Shown here: one piece after another, positions 44,952-53,879 of the stretch | How the letters are laid out: each line of letters opens with the position of its first letter | Position numbering within the stretch: position 1 is the first letter of the stretch | Assembly (NCBI GenBank): GCA_019637335.1 | Contig: JAHBVV010000002.1 | Span: 248,001-312,000 of the forward strand | Reading direction: 5' to 3' | Length of the DNA: 64,000 nt | Source of the DNA: Candidatus Hydrogenedentota bacterium | Lineage (GTDB): Bacteria; Hydrogenedentota; Hydrogenedentia; Hydrogenedentales; JAEUWI01 | Translations under genes and position numbers: made by a program | The notes under the pieces: model-generated | What the model saw: the letters and a program-made list of their open reading frames with translations, nothing else | Told to the model about the DNA's origin: nothing | Database searches by the model: none

Positions 44952-45179
44952 CTATTTCGGTACGTAGAGCACGGCGGCGGCGAGAGCGGGGGGCATTTCT
45001 CCGGTTTCCCACAGATTTGCGTAGAACGCCACAGATATGAGGTAGAGACCGGCAGCCGGTACCGGCACACCGGCGAGGGGATAGTATTCGAAGTAGGAGC
45101 TCTCCTGGCCTAAGGAGATGGAGTATTTCTGATCGCTACACTTTAGCCATATGAAGTGGCGCCAGCCCATTCTTGTCAT
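44952..45179 (-). CDS. Possible 75-aa protein, unknown
   Basis: The frame runs from MTRMGWRHFIWLKCSDQKYS to AAAVLYVPK. It is rich in aromatic residues and has varied, plausible codon use on the minus strand. A hairpin with a short T-run lies 54 bases after its stop. There is no clear ribosome binding site and I recognise no family. It may be a real small protein or the remnant of a longer one. Confidence 0.3.
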   Translation of the reverse strand: MTRMGWRHFIWLKCSDQKYSISLGQESSYFEYYPLAGVPVPAAGLYLISVAFYANLWETGEMPPALAAAVLYVPK

Positions 45180-45641
45180 GCCGCGATACTACGACGAGAG
45201 CGCGCAAGGCTGGGATCGCACTTCCGTTGCGGCGCGGGTTTGTGCCGTCGAGAAATCAAGTCCACTTTATTCCGCTAAAGTGTTACTTCTGATCTATCTG
45301 TGCGGATCTGCGCGAGTCTACAGGAAAATTGCTTCGTTGCGGCGAAAGGTTTGATCTATCCTCTCCGCGCCCAATCAGGTTTCTTGTTGCCTGGGCGCCT
45401 GGCTGCGGGCCTGGGAAAAGGCCGGCTTTATGAAACGAATATCGGTTTCTTATTTGTGTCCATTCGTGTCCATTCGTGGTTAAACTGCCACTCAGGTTCA
45501 GATAGCTAACGTGTTATGAAACCACGAAATGGGTGCGTTGGCATACTGCATGTTACGCCGGACCGCCGGAGTCCGCGGAACGCTCAGCGGCTGAGCCGTT
45601 GGATTGGCCTGGACGCACTCTTAAACCGCCTGGGATCCCGG
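45180..45641. other. Gene-poor spacer with relic repeats
   Basis: No supportable gene. It holds a partial REP-B match at 45201-45220 and a short tandem duplication GTGTCCATTC-GTGTCCATTC near 45456-45476. Confidence 0.5.
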
Positions 45642-45699
45642 CGCATCGGCCTGGGGCGGACATAACAACGGCGGCGCGATCCCGAAGGACCGCGCCGCC
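45642..45699 (-). repeat. 58-nt hairpin element, copy 2 (after the CFI-box gene)
   Basis: This is the minus-strand copy of the 30760-30817 element: a 13-bp stem capped by TTCG, then GTTGTTATGTCCGCCCCAGG. Three of 58 bases differ. It begins 26 bases after the stop of the 45726-49682 gene, in the gene's orientation. Confidence 0.8.
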
Positions 45700-45725
45700 T
45701 GATTATCCGGATTGAATGTCCGCGA

Positions 45726-48700
45726 TCAGCGGGCGAACCAGCGCTTGCAGCGCCGTATGCCGAGGACGCCCAGCGAGAGCGCCAACAGCGCGAAGAGGGC
45801 CGGCGACGCCAGCGCCAGGTTGCCGAGGAAGACCACCGGCACCAGCGCGACGCGAACCGCCGCAGCCAGGGCCGGGCTCTTCGCCACCACGTCCGCGATA
45901 GCGGGGCTCACGTGGTAGTACGCATCCACCAGCGCGGTGCCGAGGGCCGACTCCAGCAGGTACGAATCGCGCACTTCGCGCAGGACGTTGATCTCCGCCG
46001 CCATCGGCGAGTTGTAGGCCGCCGTGGCGATGAAGCACGGGCCGCCGCTGCTGTCGCCCGCGCCGCCGGCGGAGATGCCGAGGAGCGCCAGCAACAGGCC
46101 AAGCAGCACCAGAAGCGGGAAGTCCTGCCCGCCCTGGGCGGTGTATTCGAAGAAGTTCGGCAGCGTCACCGCAGCCACATCGGGCGTGGCGGACAGGAAG
46201 ATGGTCACGTCGCGAATGCCCGAACTGGACGAGGCCGGGGTCCGGAAGGTGAACGTGTTCTCATTTGTGCCCGGCGCGGTCACGAAACCGCCCGGCCCGA
46301 CGTTAAGCGCCTGGCCCGCGCCACCGGGCGCCGCGAGCGCGACGCGGCTGATCCACGCCAGACCGCCCTCCGGCGATATGATGGTCACTTCCGTACCGCC
46401 ATCGCGCGTGCCGCTGAAGGAGATTTCCGCATTGGCCTCGAGAATCGACTCCACGAGCGCGTCGGGCAGCCCGGCGCCGCGGCGCAGCGAGAAGCCGTTC
46501 AGGCTGTACAGCCGCGCTTCGTTCACGGCGTCAATGGGCACGTTGCCCGGCGTGGAGGCGGCCAGGGCCGGGTCAACCTCGGCGCCCAGCAGGTTCGACT
46601 GGTACGCCACCACGGCGGTATCCGGAACGACGAGATCGCCGGTGGCATAATCGAAGCTGCTCTCGATACCGTACCACGCCAGTCCGGCCCGGACCGCGGA
46701 GGCGTTGAATTCCGGGGCGTCCGACACAAACGACACGCGAACCGGTTCGATCTCAATGGGCTCGTTCGTGACCGGATCGATTACCGGCTCGCCGTTCTCG
46801 CCGACCAGGTAGCGCGAGCGCGCGCCGGCACGGAACGCGCCGCCCGTGGCCGGTCCGCTCGTCGGCATGCCCATTGTGGGCGTATTCTGCTTCACCGCAG
46901 TGAAGTCAACCGGCTCGTAGAAGTACATCGCGAAATCGTGGATGTTCCCACCCAGCGCCGCGCCGCCGCTGACGCCCTGGCCATTCAGGACGCCGCTGAT
47001 GGCGCTGGTGCCCAGCGCGCCGCCGGCCTGGTTCGAAGCCGCCGTGCTGGTCCGGATGATGCCATAGACCCGGCCGCCGTCCGGCGCGACCGGAATATCC
47101 ACCGTCGCGAAGGCATTCGCGCTCAGGGCGACGTTCAGCCCGTCGAGCCCCTGGGCGCCGTCAAACGCGTAGGCGGTCGTATTAACGCCGTTCGCCTGCA
47201 CATAGCGGTTGTAGCGGAACGAATTGAACAGGGACGCCTGCGCCTGGCCGCCATTGCGAACCGAGACCGTCACGTCGACGAAATCGTTGTTCGAAACGTC
47301 CGTGCTCTCTGGAACAATCACATCAATGGTACGGTTGTCGGCGGAGGCGCGGAAGCCCTCGACGGTCACGTTGCCAAAGCGAATTACGGTGCCTTCGCTG
47401 AGATTCTGGCCGCTAATCTGCGCGACCACCCCACCGAAGATCCAGGCCTCGCTCGGCGAAATTCCGGTAATCACCGCCTCGCCCACCGTCTGGAAGGCCT
47501 GGAGTTCCGCCCGGGAAAGGAAGCCGTCGTTGTTGGTGTCCAGGCGCCCGAAACGCTCCGCGTTCATATTCGGCACCACGGTCTGCGCCTCGGCCAGCGT
47601 CAACCGGCCATCGCCATTGGCGTCCGCGCTCGCAAAGGCCGCCAGCAGCGCCAGCGCGGCCTCTTCGTCCACGTACTCGTCTTCGCCCTCGCCTTCGCCT
47701 TCTCCCTCGCCTTCTCCTTCACCCTCGCCCTCGCCTTCTCCCTCGCCCTCGCCTTCTCCCTCGCCTTCGCCTTCTCCCTCGCCCTCGCCTTCACCCTCGC
47801 CTTCGCCCGCCGGCTGGGCGAAAGTCACCCGAAGCACCTGGCTCTCGGCGATGGTGAAGTTCAGCGTATTATTGGCCACTTCGCCCGTCGCGTCCGCATC
47901 GTTCAGGATAACCTGCGACACCTCGAACCCGGCCGCCGGCGCAAAGGTCGCCTGGATCGGCGCGTTTCTCAGATAGAGCCCGCCGCTGGTCCCGCCTTCC
48001 AGCGAAGCCGGACTTAGCGTCACGGAACCCGACCCCGATATTTCGACGGTAAGCTCGACCGCCGACTTAAGCAAGGCGGCATTCGGGAGTGTCACCGTGT
48101 TTTCCGGGTTTGCATTGTCGGTAATGACGAGCGTCACCGGGGTATCCTGCGCCTCGCCGCCAATCATGGTCTGCGGCAGTGCGGGCGTAACAATGTAGAT
48201 TTCGGTGGAGGTCGCCGCGATGCCGCCCACTTCGCGGTAGGCCGCCTCCTGTCCGTTCAGCGTGATGGTAAACGCATCCGCCGCCTCGGCCGCCGTCAGC
48301 CCCGCGCCCTCAATCGGGAAACGCCCGGTAACCACCGCGTTAAACTCGCGCATTCCGGGCAGTTCATCCGGCGTAATCCCCGTCAGCTGCAGGGCCGCGG
48401 GGAACGGCGCAAACAAGGAGAGCCGGGAGAGGTTCACATTGATATCGCCGCCGGGTGAAACGACGGATTCCGGCAGCAGCGTCCAGCTTCCATCCGCCGC
48501 CGCGTCGACGGTAACGGCCGTCCCGGCGGATCCGATCGTGGTGTCATAGGAGTAGAGCTGCACCCGGTCCAGGTCCGCGGCCGGGAAGCCATCGCCGGCG
48601 ATGAACAGGTTCACCGAAAGCGCGCCGAGGTCGCCGATATCGGCCATATCCGAAACCGACGTGCCGGCGATAATGCTGATTTCGACGTACGGCGCGCCCG

Positions 48701-49682
48701 AAAGCAGGCTGGTGGGCTGGCCTGCTTCGACCGCCGCCGCCCATTCTTCGATCGTGCCGCCCGAAAGGTTCACGTCCGCCGCACCCACAAGCTCGTCGGA
48801 AATGCCGACGACGATATAGGCCGAGTCGCCGCTGTCAATCAGCCCCGCGTTGACCAGATCCGCCTTTGTCGGCGAGGTCACCATCACGTTGCCGAAGGCG
48901 ACCACGACGCCGGAATCGGTCTGCTTTGTTACAACCGGTTCGTCCAGATTCGCGAGCAGGGCGGTGCGGCCGGCGCCATTGACCAGCACGTTCGCCACGG
49001 ACGTCTCGCCCGGCGCGACAAAGGTAAACGGATCATCCGGGAAGCCGTTGCCGTCCGGGTCGATATCCACCGAACGGATGGTAAGCGCAATCGCCTCTTC
49101 CATCATGTTCGTGGTTTCGTAGGTGAACGCGGCGGTCTGCTTGGACTGCGCCACGGCGTTCACGAGGCCGTAGATCAGGATCGCGTTCGACTGGCCCTCG
49201 ATCGCCGGAACGAAGCTGGTGAGGGTCAGCGCGCTGCTGAAATCCGAGAAGACGCCGTCGGGCGAGAAAACGCCGTCCGCGCCGAGCGTATAGACGCCCT
49301 CCACCGTCCGCCACGGCGCTTCCGCCTGCGTTTCGTCGTTGGCGAGATTGGCGACATATGTGACCGTTGTGTCGTTGCCCGCGCCGGGGACCGCCGCGCT
49401 CAGCAGCACTTCCACATCGCCGGTGCTCGTCGTCGGAACGAGGATGGTGTCGCCGCTGGAAAACGGCGTGGACTCCAGGGTAACGCCAACGCCCTTGTCA
49501 ATGAGGGCGCCGCCCTGGTTGAGCAGGATCATGTCGAGGAACTGGCCAAAATCGATCCGGCCGTCGTTGCTCGCCGCATTGGTGCGCGCCGAATCGAAAG
49601 ACGGAACGAGCCCGATTCCGAAGGCGAGTACCACCATCATGCTTACGAGCGACGCAAGCATCAGTTTCTTGCTGGTCCCCAT
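45726..49682 (-). CDS. Large secreted protein with Gly-Glu linker, EF-hands, IPT/TIG domain and CFI-box C-terminus
   Basis: This 1318-aa protein has a signal peptide (KKLMLASLVSMMVVLAFGIG) and beta-rich N-terminal domains. A tract of about 21 Gly-Glu repeats follows (47682-47807). Two EF-hand-like calcium loops follow (DANGDGRLTLAE, DTNNDGFLSRAE), then an IPT/TIG-like domain (ITGISPSEAWIFGGVVAQIS). Near the end a membrane helix precedes PCFIATAAYNSPMAAEINVL and REVRDSYLL, the CFI-box C-terminal domain. A final hydrophobic helix and IRRCKRWFAR close it. It is probably cell-surface or outer-membrane associated. The ATG at 49682 is preceded by AGGAGAAG. It has its own near-consensus promoter. 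Confidence 0.85.
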   Translation of the reverse strand: MGTSKKLMLASLVSMMVVLAFGIGLVPSFDSARTNAASNDGRIDFGQFLDMILLNQGGALIDKGVGVTLESTPFSSGDTILVPTTSTGDVEVLLSAAVPGAGNDTTVTYVANLANDETQAEAPWRTVEGVYTLGADGVFSPDGVFSDFSSALTLTSFVPAIEGQSNAILIYGLVNAVAQSKQTAAFTYETTNMMEEAIALTIRSVDIDPDGNGFPDDPFTFVAPGETSVANVLVNGAGRTALLANLDEPVVTKQTDSGVVVAFGNVMVTSPTKADLVNAGLIDSGDSAYIVVGISDELVGAADVNLSGGTIEEWAAAVEAGQPTSLLSGAPYVEISIIAGTSVSDMADIGDLGALSVNLFIAGDGFPAADLDRVQLYSYDTTIGSAGTAVTVDAAADGSWTLLPESVVSPGGDINVNLSRLSLFAPFPAALQLTGITPDELPGMREFNAVVTGRFPIEGAGLTAAEAADAFTITLNGQEAAYREVGGIAATSTEIYIVTPALPQTMIGGEAQDTPVTLVITDNANPENTVTLPNAALLKSAVELTVEISGSGSVTLSPASLEGGTSGGLYLRNAPIQATFAPAAGFEVSQVILNDADATGEVANNTLNFTIAESQVLRVTFAQPAGEGEGEGEGEGEGEGEGEGEGEGEGEGEGEGEGEGEGEGEGEDEYVDEEAALALLAAFASADANGDGRLTLAEAQTVVPNMNAERFGRLDTNNDGFLSRAELQAFQTVGEAVITGISPSEAWIFGGVVAQISGQNLSEGTVIRFGNVTVEGFRASADNRTIDVIVPESTDVSNNDFVDVTVSVRNGGQAQASLFNSFRYNRYVQANGVNTTAYAFDGAQGLDGLNVALSANAFATVDIPVAPDGGRVYGIIRTSTAASNQAGGALGTSAISGVLNGQGVSGGAALGGNIHDFAMYFYEPVDFTAVKQNTPTMGMPTSGPATGGAFRAGARSRYLVGENGEPVIDPVTNEPIEIEPVRVSFVSDAPEFNASAVRAGLAWYGIESSFDYATGDLVVPDTAVVAYQSNLLGAEVDPALAASTPGNVPIDAVNEARLYSLNGFSLRRGAGLPDALVESILEANAEISFSGTRDGGTEVTIISPEGGLAWISRVALAAPGGAGQALNVGPGGFVTAPGTNENTFTFRTPASSSSGIRDVTIFLSATPDVAAVTLPNFFEYTAQGGQDFPLLVLLGLLLALLGISAGGAGDSSGGPCFIATAAYNSPMAAEINVLREVRDSYLLESALGTALVDAYYHVSPAIADVVAKSPALAAAVRVALVPVVFLGNLALASPALFALLALSLGVLGIRRCKRWFAR

Positions 49683-49883
49683 TCTGGCTTCTCCTCTTAG
49701 ACCGTTGGTATTGCTCAGCATCAGGCCGCGCGGGCCCGCCGGAATTCCCGGCGCCGGGCCATGCGGACCGAACATCCTCAACTAATTGAAAGGTAATTAC
49801 TTAGATCGTCCGCACCTGACCGAAGCATCGCGCTCCCATTCCACGTATGGCCGGCTCGGGTGCAGGCGTAATTAGACTGGATT

Positions 49884-49912
49884 AGTATAGAGAACCCTCA
49901 AAACCTTGTCAA
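49884..49912 (-). promoter_or_regulatory. Near-consensus promoter of the CFI-box surface protein
   Basis: On the minus strand TTGACA (49912-49907) and TATACT (49889-49884) are separated by 17 bases, about 200 bases before the start codon. The long leader suggests post-transcriptional control but no known fold is recognisable. Confidence 0.75.
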
Positions 49913-49952
49913 CACTTTATCGGCTTTTTCACGACATTTCCCGCACCCGGCG

Positions 49953-50807
49953 CTATTTTTCTCCGTTTTCGCGGTTATCGCCGGAAATGGCCGGCCGCCA
50001 GCGTGTCTGGTACATCACCACATAGAAGACCGCCGCGCCAAGAAACAACCCCAGGCCGACCATCTGGCTGACGGTCATGCCGAGGATCGGGCGCGCGCTG
50101 TCGCCCCGGAACGATTCGGTCGTGAAGCGAAGCATGCCATACAGCAGCGGGTACAGCATCATGATGGAGCCCGTGTGCTGGCGGCGCTTGTAGGCGAAGC
50201 GCATGACGAGGAAGATGACGAACAAACCCGCCGCCTCGTACAGCTGGGTCGCATGCACCGGCAGCGGCTGCGACGCCATGGAGGAAATCAGGCCGTCACC
50301 CGCCTGCTGGCGCGCCACGAGACCCCGCGCCGGAAACACCACCCCGAGCGGCCCGTCCGTTACGGTTCCCCAGCAGCATCCGTTCAGGAAGCAACCCACA
50401 CGCGCGATGGAATGCCCCAGGGGCAGGAAGGGCATGCCAATATCGGCCATGGGGACAATCGGCACGCGCATCCAGCGCACATACGCCACGCCGCCGAGAA
50501 ACCCGCCGATCAGGCCGCCGAAGTACACCATGCCGCCTTCCCAGATGAAGAAGACCCGGTACCAGGCGTAGGGCGTACCGTCGTCGTAGGCAAAGGTCAG
50601 GCCATATTGCAGATACCAGTAGACCTTTGCCCCAACGAGCGCGCCGAAAAAGATCCAGACGCCGCCCGCCGGCGTCACGGGATAGGGGTTGGGCAGCTTG
50701 TAGTTCTCGCGCACCGCGCCGAGCACACCCACCAGAAACGCAATCGCGAGCGTGACGGTGTAGGCGTGAAAATCGAAGGGGCCGATGGACAGCAGGGTGG
50801 GATGCAT
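49953..50807 (-). CDS. lgt: Prolipoprotein diacylglyceryl transferase
   Basis: This 284-aa inner-membrane enzyme transfers diacylglycerol to the lipobox Cys of prolipoproteins. It has about seven helices. Family residues include WEGGMVYFGGLIGGFLGGVA, the signature GHSIARVGCFLNGCCWG, and HATQLYEAAGLFVIFLVM near the C-terminus with conserved Tyr/Glu. A lipoprotein substrate in this window is the sugar dehydrogenase at 55647. It is 57 bases downstream of the cohesin/FN3-like gene on the same strand. Confidence 0.94.
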   Translation of the reverse strand: MHPTLLSIGPFDFHAYTVTLAIAFLVGVLGAVRENYKLPNPYPVTPAGGVWIFFGALVGAKVYWYLQYGLTFAYDDGTPYAWYRVFFIWEGGMVYFGGLIGGFLGGVAYVRWMRVPIVPMADIGMPFLPLGHSIARVGCFLNGCCWGTVTDGPLGVVFPARGLVARQQAGDGLISSMASQPLPVHATQLYEAAGLFVIFLVMRFAYKRRQHTGSIMMLYPLLYGMLRFTTESFRGDSARPILGMTVSQMVGLGLFLGAAVFYVVMYQTRWRPAISGDNRENGEK

Positions 50808-50864
50808 CTACGGACGCCCCGAAACAGGTTGCGGTCCGCGCGCCAGGCAGGGTTTGGTCATGGT

Positions 50865-51977
50865 TTACCGGGTCTCCCGCGCAACGGAACGCCGCCGCCC
50901 GGCGGCGACCGCGACGGCCACCAACAGCGCCAGGGGCAGCACGCCCGCGGCAACCTGCTTCGCGGACTGGATCCGGTGGCCCTGGGCCGGGCTGGCGCTG
51001 AAGGGGCTTTCGCAACCCTCCTGGCTGCGCGCCTTGACCCAGTAGAAGTAGCGCACTTCATTGACTGTATCCGGCATCGCGCAATCGGCGGGGACGACTT
51101 CCGGCACGCGCGCGGTGATGTCGTTGAAGGTCGTGCCGGTCTGCCAGGCCTCGCCGAGGGGCTGGGCCGACACCGCGGAATCGCTGGTGAAGCGGAATAC
51201 GCGGTACTCGATGTTGGCGCCCGCCACCGCATTCCACGAGACCACGACGGCGTCGTTCCGGTTTGTCGTGGCGGTCACGCCGGTCGGGGCGGCCGGAGGC
51301 GCGCAGCCCACGAGAACCGCCGTGTTTTCAAACCCGAACGAAAGCAGCTCGACCTCGGTCTCCGAATCCGGCACGGTGCGGGAGAACGAGGATTCCAGCC
51401 GGACCACGCCGCCCTGACCATCCGGCACATGCACCTCCGATTCGGGATCGACGCCCAGAATATCGGTCATCGAACCATCCTCCACGGTCTCCAGGATTCG
51501 AAACGCCACCGTAAACAGGGGGCCCGCGGGAATCGGATTCTGGTTCAGGCCGTGCACCAGCACGCCGATGGCGCCGGGATTGGGGTAGATCTCGAACGTC
51601 GCGTTCTTCCCCGCCGCGCTCACGGCGGATTCAAGGCGCACGAGGCTGAGCGCCGCGACGGTGTTGCCTTGCCGGTCCAGGATGGGTTCGCCCGTGAACT
51701 CGTTGCGCGCCACGATTTCATAGGCCTGTGGCAGCGGGACCAGCGCCGCGGGGTCGTAGGCCAGGAAGAGCGCGAAGGTCTCGGGAAGGACATCGCCGGC
51801 CACCAGTTCCACGCTGACTTCGACGGTGTCGCCGGGATTGCCGGTTGTCGCGCTAAGCCGAAGTGTTATATCATTTGGCTCTTGCGCGGCGGCAGAAAAC
51901 GCCCAGAGCGCGAGGGCCAGTGCGCAGCCGTTGCGCAGGAGGCCCGCGCCCGGCGCGGCCAGCGGATTTGCGTGCAT
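50865..51977 (-). CDS. Cohesin-like / FN3-like surface protein
   Basis: This 370-aa protein has a signal peptide (GCALALALWAFSAAAQ). A cohesin-like domain follows at about 35-190 (TTGNPGDTVEVSVELVAGDV, FALFLAYDPAALVPLPQAYE), then an FN3-like domain at about 225-330 (PPAAPTGVTATTNRNDAVVV, SWNAVAGANIEYRVFR). The C-terminal end AAGVLPLALLVAVAVAAGRR and RS is a helix followed by Arg, a sorting-type tail without a PEP motif. It is probably anchored at the cell surface. The RBS is CAAGGAG. A likely partner would be a dockerin-like EF-hand protein such as the 45726-49682 product (speculative). Confidence 0.78.
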   Translation of the reverse strand: MHANPLAAPGAGLLRNGCALALALWAFSAAAQEPNDITLRLSATTGNPGDTVEVSVELVAGDVLPETFALFLAYDPAALVPLPQAYEIVARNEFTGEPILDRQGNTVAALSLVRLESAVSAAGKNATFEIYPNPGAIGVLVHGLNQNPIPAGPLFTVAFRILETVEDGSMTDILGVDPESEVHVPDGQGGVVRLESSFSRTVPDSETEVELLSFGFENTAVLVGCAPPAAPTGVTATTNRNDAVVVSWNAVAGANIEYRVFRFTSDSAVSAQPLGEAWQTGTTFNDITARVPEVVPADCAMPDTVNEVRYFYWVKARSQEGCESPFSASPAQGHRIQSAKQVAAGVLPLALLVAVAVAAGRRRSVARETR

Positions 51978-52011
51978 GGATGAACTCCTTGAAAAGCGAT
52001 GGAAACTGCCT

Positions 52012-52041
52012 AGCCTAATGATCGAGCAACCGTACAGTCAA
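52012..52041 (-). promoter_or_regulatory. Candidate promoter of the cohesin-like gene
   Basis: On the minus strand TTGACT (52041-52036) and TAGGCT (52017-52012) are 18 bases apart, about 35 bases before the start codon, in the 102-base spacer divergent from the kinase gene. Confidence 0.45.
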
Positions 52042-52079
52042 GTAATGCCGGCCGCCGCGCGGGCCATCGCGTTGTCCGC

Positions 52080-53753
52080 ATGATACCGGTAACCTGCGCG
52101 CATTGCAGCCTTCGCATTATGGTGCCCCCTACGGTACAGGGGAAGCAGGGGGTTTGTTTCAACTGCGGCCAGCCGCTGCGCATTCCCAGCGCGGGCGATG
52201 TCAGCCGCCACCTGAACCTCCAGTTCGAACTGGGCGATAAAATCGCCGATCGCTACGTGATTGAGGAATACATCGGCCGCGGCGGCATGGGTGTGGTCTA
52301 TCGCTCGCACGACACGCTCGTGGACGAGACGGTGGCGCTTAAATTCATGAATCCCAAGCTCTTGAAGACCTCCAAGGGCAAGCGCCTGTTCATCCAGGAG
52401 GCCCAGATCGCGCGGCGCCTGCGCCACGAGAACATCGTCGCCGTGCATGACGTGAGCTGGACCAACGAGGGCATTCTCTACCTTTCCATGGAGTTTGCGG
52501 AGGGGCAATCCCTGCGATCTTACCTTCGTAAGCACCGCCAGGAACGCCGCTTTGTGGATGTTCGCCTCAGCGTCACCTACCTGACCCAGATCCTCCGCGC
52601 GCTGGAAAACGCGCACCGCACCGTCATCCACCGCGACATCAAGCCGGAGAACCTCATCCTCATGCCCGGCGAGCGTATCAAGGTGCTCGATTTCGGCCTG
52701 GCCAAGGCCGTTCAGGAGGAATTCCTCAAGAGCGATACGGAAGAGCAGCAGGCGACCAACGTCATCGGCACCCTGGCCTACACCGCCCCCGAGCAGCGCC
52801 GCGGATTCCAGGTGGACCCCCGGACCGACATCTACGCGGTCGGCCTTGTCTTCCACGAGTTGCTCACCCTCCGCACGCCGATGGACGAGCCCGTCACCGT
52901 CGAGCAGGTGCGCCAGGACGTCTCCCCGTCGCTCCTGCAGGTGCTCAAGCGCGCCCTCCACCCGGAGAAGGAACACCGCTGGCAGAATGCCCGGGAATTC
53001 CGCCGCGCCCTGGAGCAGGCCTTCAATGAATCCTACCGCCGCCTCACCGAGCAGATCGAAGTGGTCGCGACCGACCGCGGCGACGTCTCCACCGAAAACA
53101 TGGTGTACATGGAGGGCGGCAACTTCCTCATGGGGAACGACGCCATCCGCGAGTCCGCGCCCGAGGCCGAGGTCCACGTGGCGCCCTTCTGGATCGACGC
53201 CTACCCGGTGACGGTGAAGGAATACCAGGCCTACCGCGAGGCCACCGGGGCGCCGGAACCCAAGCTCTGGCGCGACCCGAACTTCAACGGCCCGGACCAG
53301 CCGGTGGTCGGCGTGTCCTGGCAAGACGCCCAGAAATACGCCGATTGGGCCGGGAAGCGCCTCCCCACCGAGGCGCAATGGGAGTTCGCCGCGCGGGGCA
53401 AGGACAACCGGAAGTATCCGTGGGGGAACCTGCCGCCGGACACGACCCGGTGCAATTTCGGCGATTACCTCGGCATGCCGTCTATTGTGACCATGCACGA
53501 GGACGGGCGCACGCCGGACAATGTCTACGACATGGCGGGCAACGTCATGGAGTGGATGCTCGACCCCTTCATCCCCTATAAGCAGATCCGCCAGGAGCCG
53601 GATATCATTCTCGACGCGCCCCGGCGCGTGGTGCGCGGGGGGTGCTTCAATTCGCCCGTCGACGAGCTCATCAACTACGTCCGGCGCGGGCTCTTCCCCG
53701 AGTCCCAATTGCCCACCGTCGGTTTCCGGTGCGTCCTGCCCGCCAAAGACTGA
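52080..53753 (+). CDS. Ser/Thr protein kinase fused to an FGE/SUMF1-like domain
   Basis: This 557-aa protein has an N-terminal zinc ribbon (CAHC...CFNC, residues 6-31). A complete Hanks kinase follows (about 58-330): GRGGMGVVYRSHD, VALKFM (Lys), HRDIKPENLI, the DFG loop in VLDFGLAKAV and APEQRRG. An FGE-sulfatase domain covers about 340-555 (VYMEGGNFLMGND, PVVGVSWQDAQKYADWAGKR, LPTEAQWEFAARG, YDMAGNVMEWMLD, LPTVGFRC). The two catalytic Cys of true formylglycine-generating enzyme are replaced in RGGCFNSPVDELINYVRRG, so it is probably a binding domain. No membrane helix. A kinase-FGE fusion is also known in Chlamydia Pkn1. Confidence 0.92.
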   Translation: MIPVTCAHCSLRIMVPPTVQGKQGVCFNCGQPLRIPSAGDVSRHLNLQFELGDKIADRYVIEEYIGRGGMGVVYRSHDTLVDETVALKFMNPKLLKTSKGKRLFIQEAQIARRLRHENIVAVHDVSWTNEGILYLSMEFAEGQSLRSYLRKHRQERRFVDVRLSVTYLTQILRALENAHRTVIHRDIKPENLILMPGERIKVLDFGLAKAVQEEFLKSDTEEQQATNVIGTLAYTAPEQRRGFQVDPRTDIYAVGLVFHELLTLRTPMDEPVTVEQVRQDVSPSLLQVLKRALHPEKEHRWQNAREFRRALEQAFNESYRRLTEQIEVVATDRGDVSTENMVYMEGGNFLMGNDAIRESAPEAEVHVAPFWIDAYPVTVKEYQAYREATGAPEPKLWRDPNFNGPDQPVVGVSWQDAQKYADWAGKRLPTEAQWEFAARGKDNRKYPWGNLPPDTTRCNFGDYLGMPSIVTMHEDGRTPDNVYDMAGNVMEWMLDPFIPYKQIRQEPDIILDAPRRVVRGGCFNSPVDELINYVRRGLFPESQLPTVGFRCVLPAKD

Positions 53754-53879
53754 CGCGGGGCGATTTGCTTTTCAGCCGGTTCCGGCGATACGCTATCGGC
53801 TGGCGCACAGGCCGGGCCATCCGCCCCGGCCGAAGAGATGTACCCCCCCACATTACAACCACACAAGGATGATGATCCC

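Noticed and set aside
44354-45070. 238-codon minus-strand frame
   Set aside because: Its C-terminal half is an out-of-frame reading of the prepilin gene, and it crosses the prepilin promoter and the two-tier hairpin.
47224-47976. Ser/Pro-repeat frame on the plus strand opposite the Gly-Glu tract
   Set aside because: It is the complement of the Gly-Glu codons; the minus-strand gene has a signal peptide, domains and a promoter.
50175-51983. 602-codon plus-strand frame across lgt and the cohesin-like gene
   Set aside because: Antisense to two genes with clear motifs, His/Arg-rich noise.
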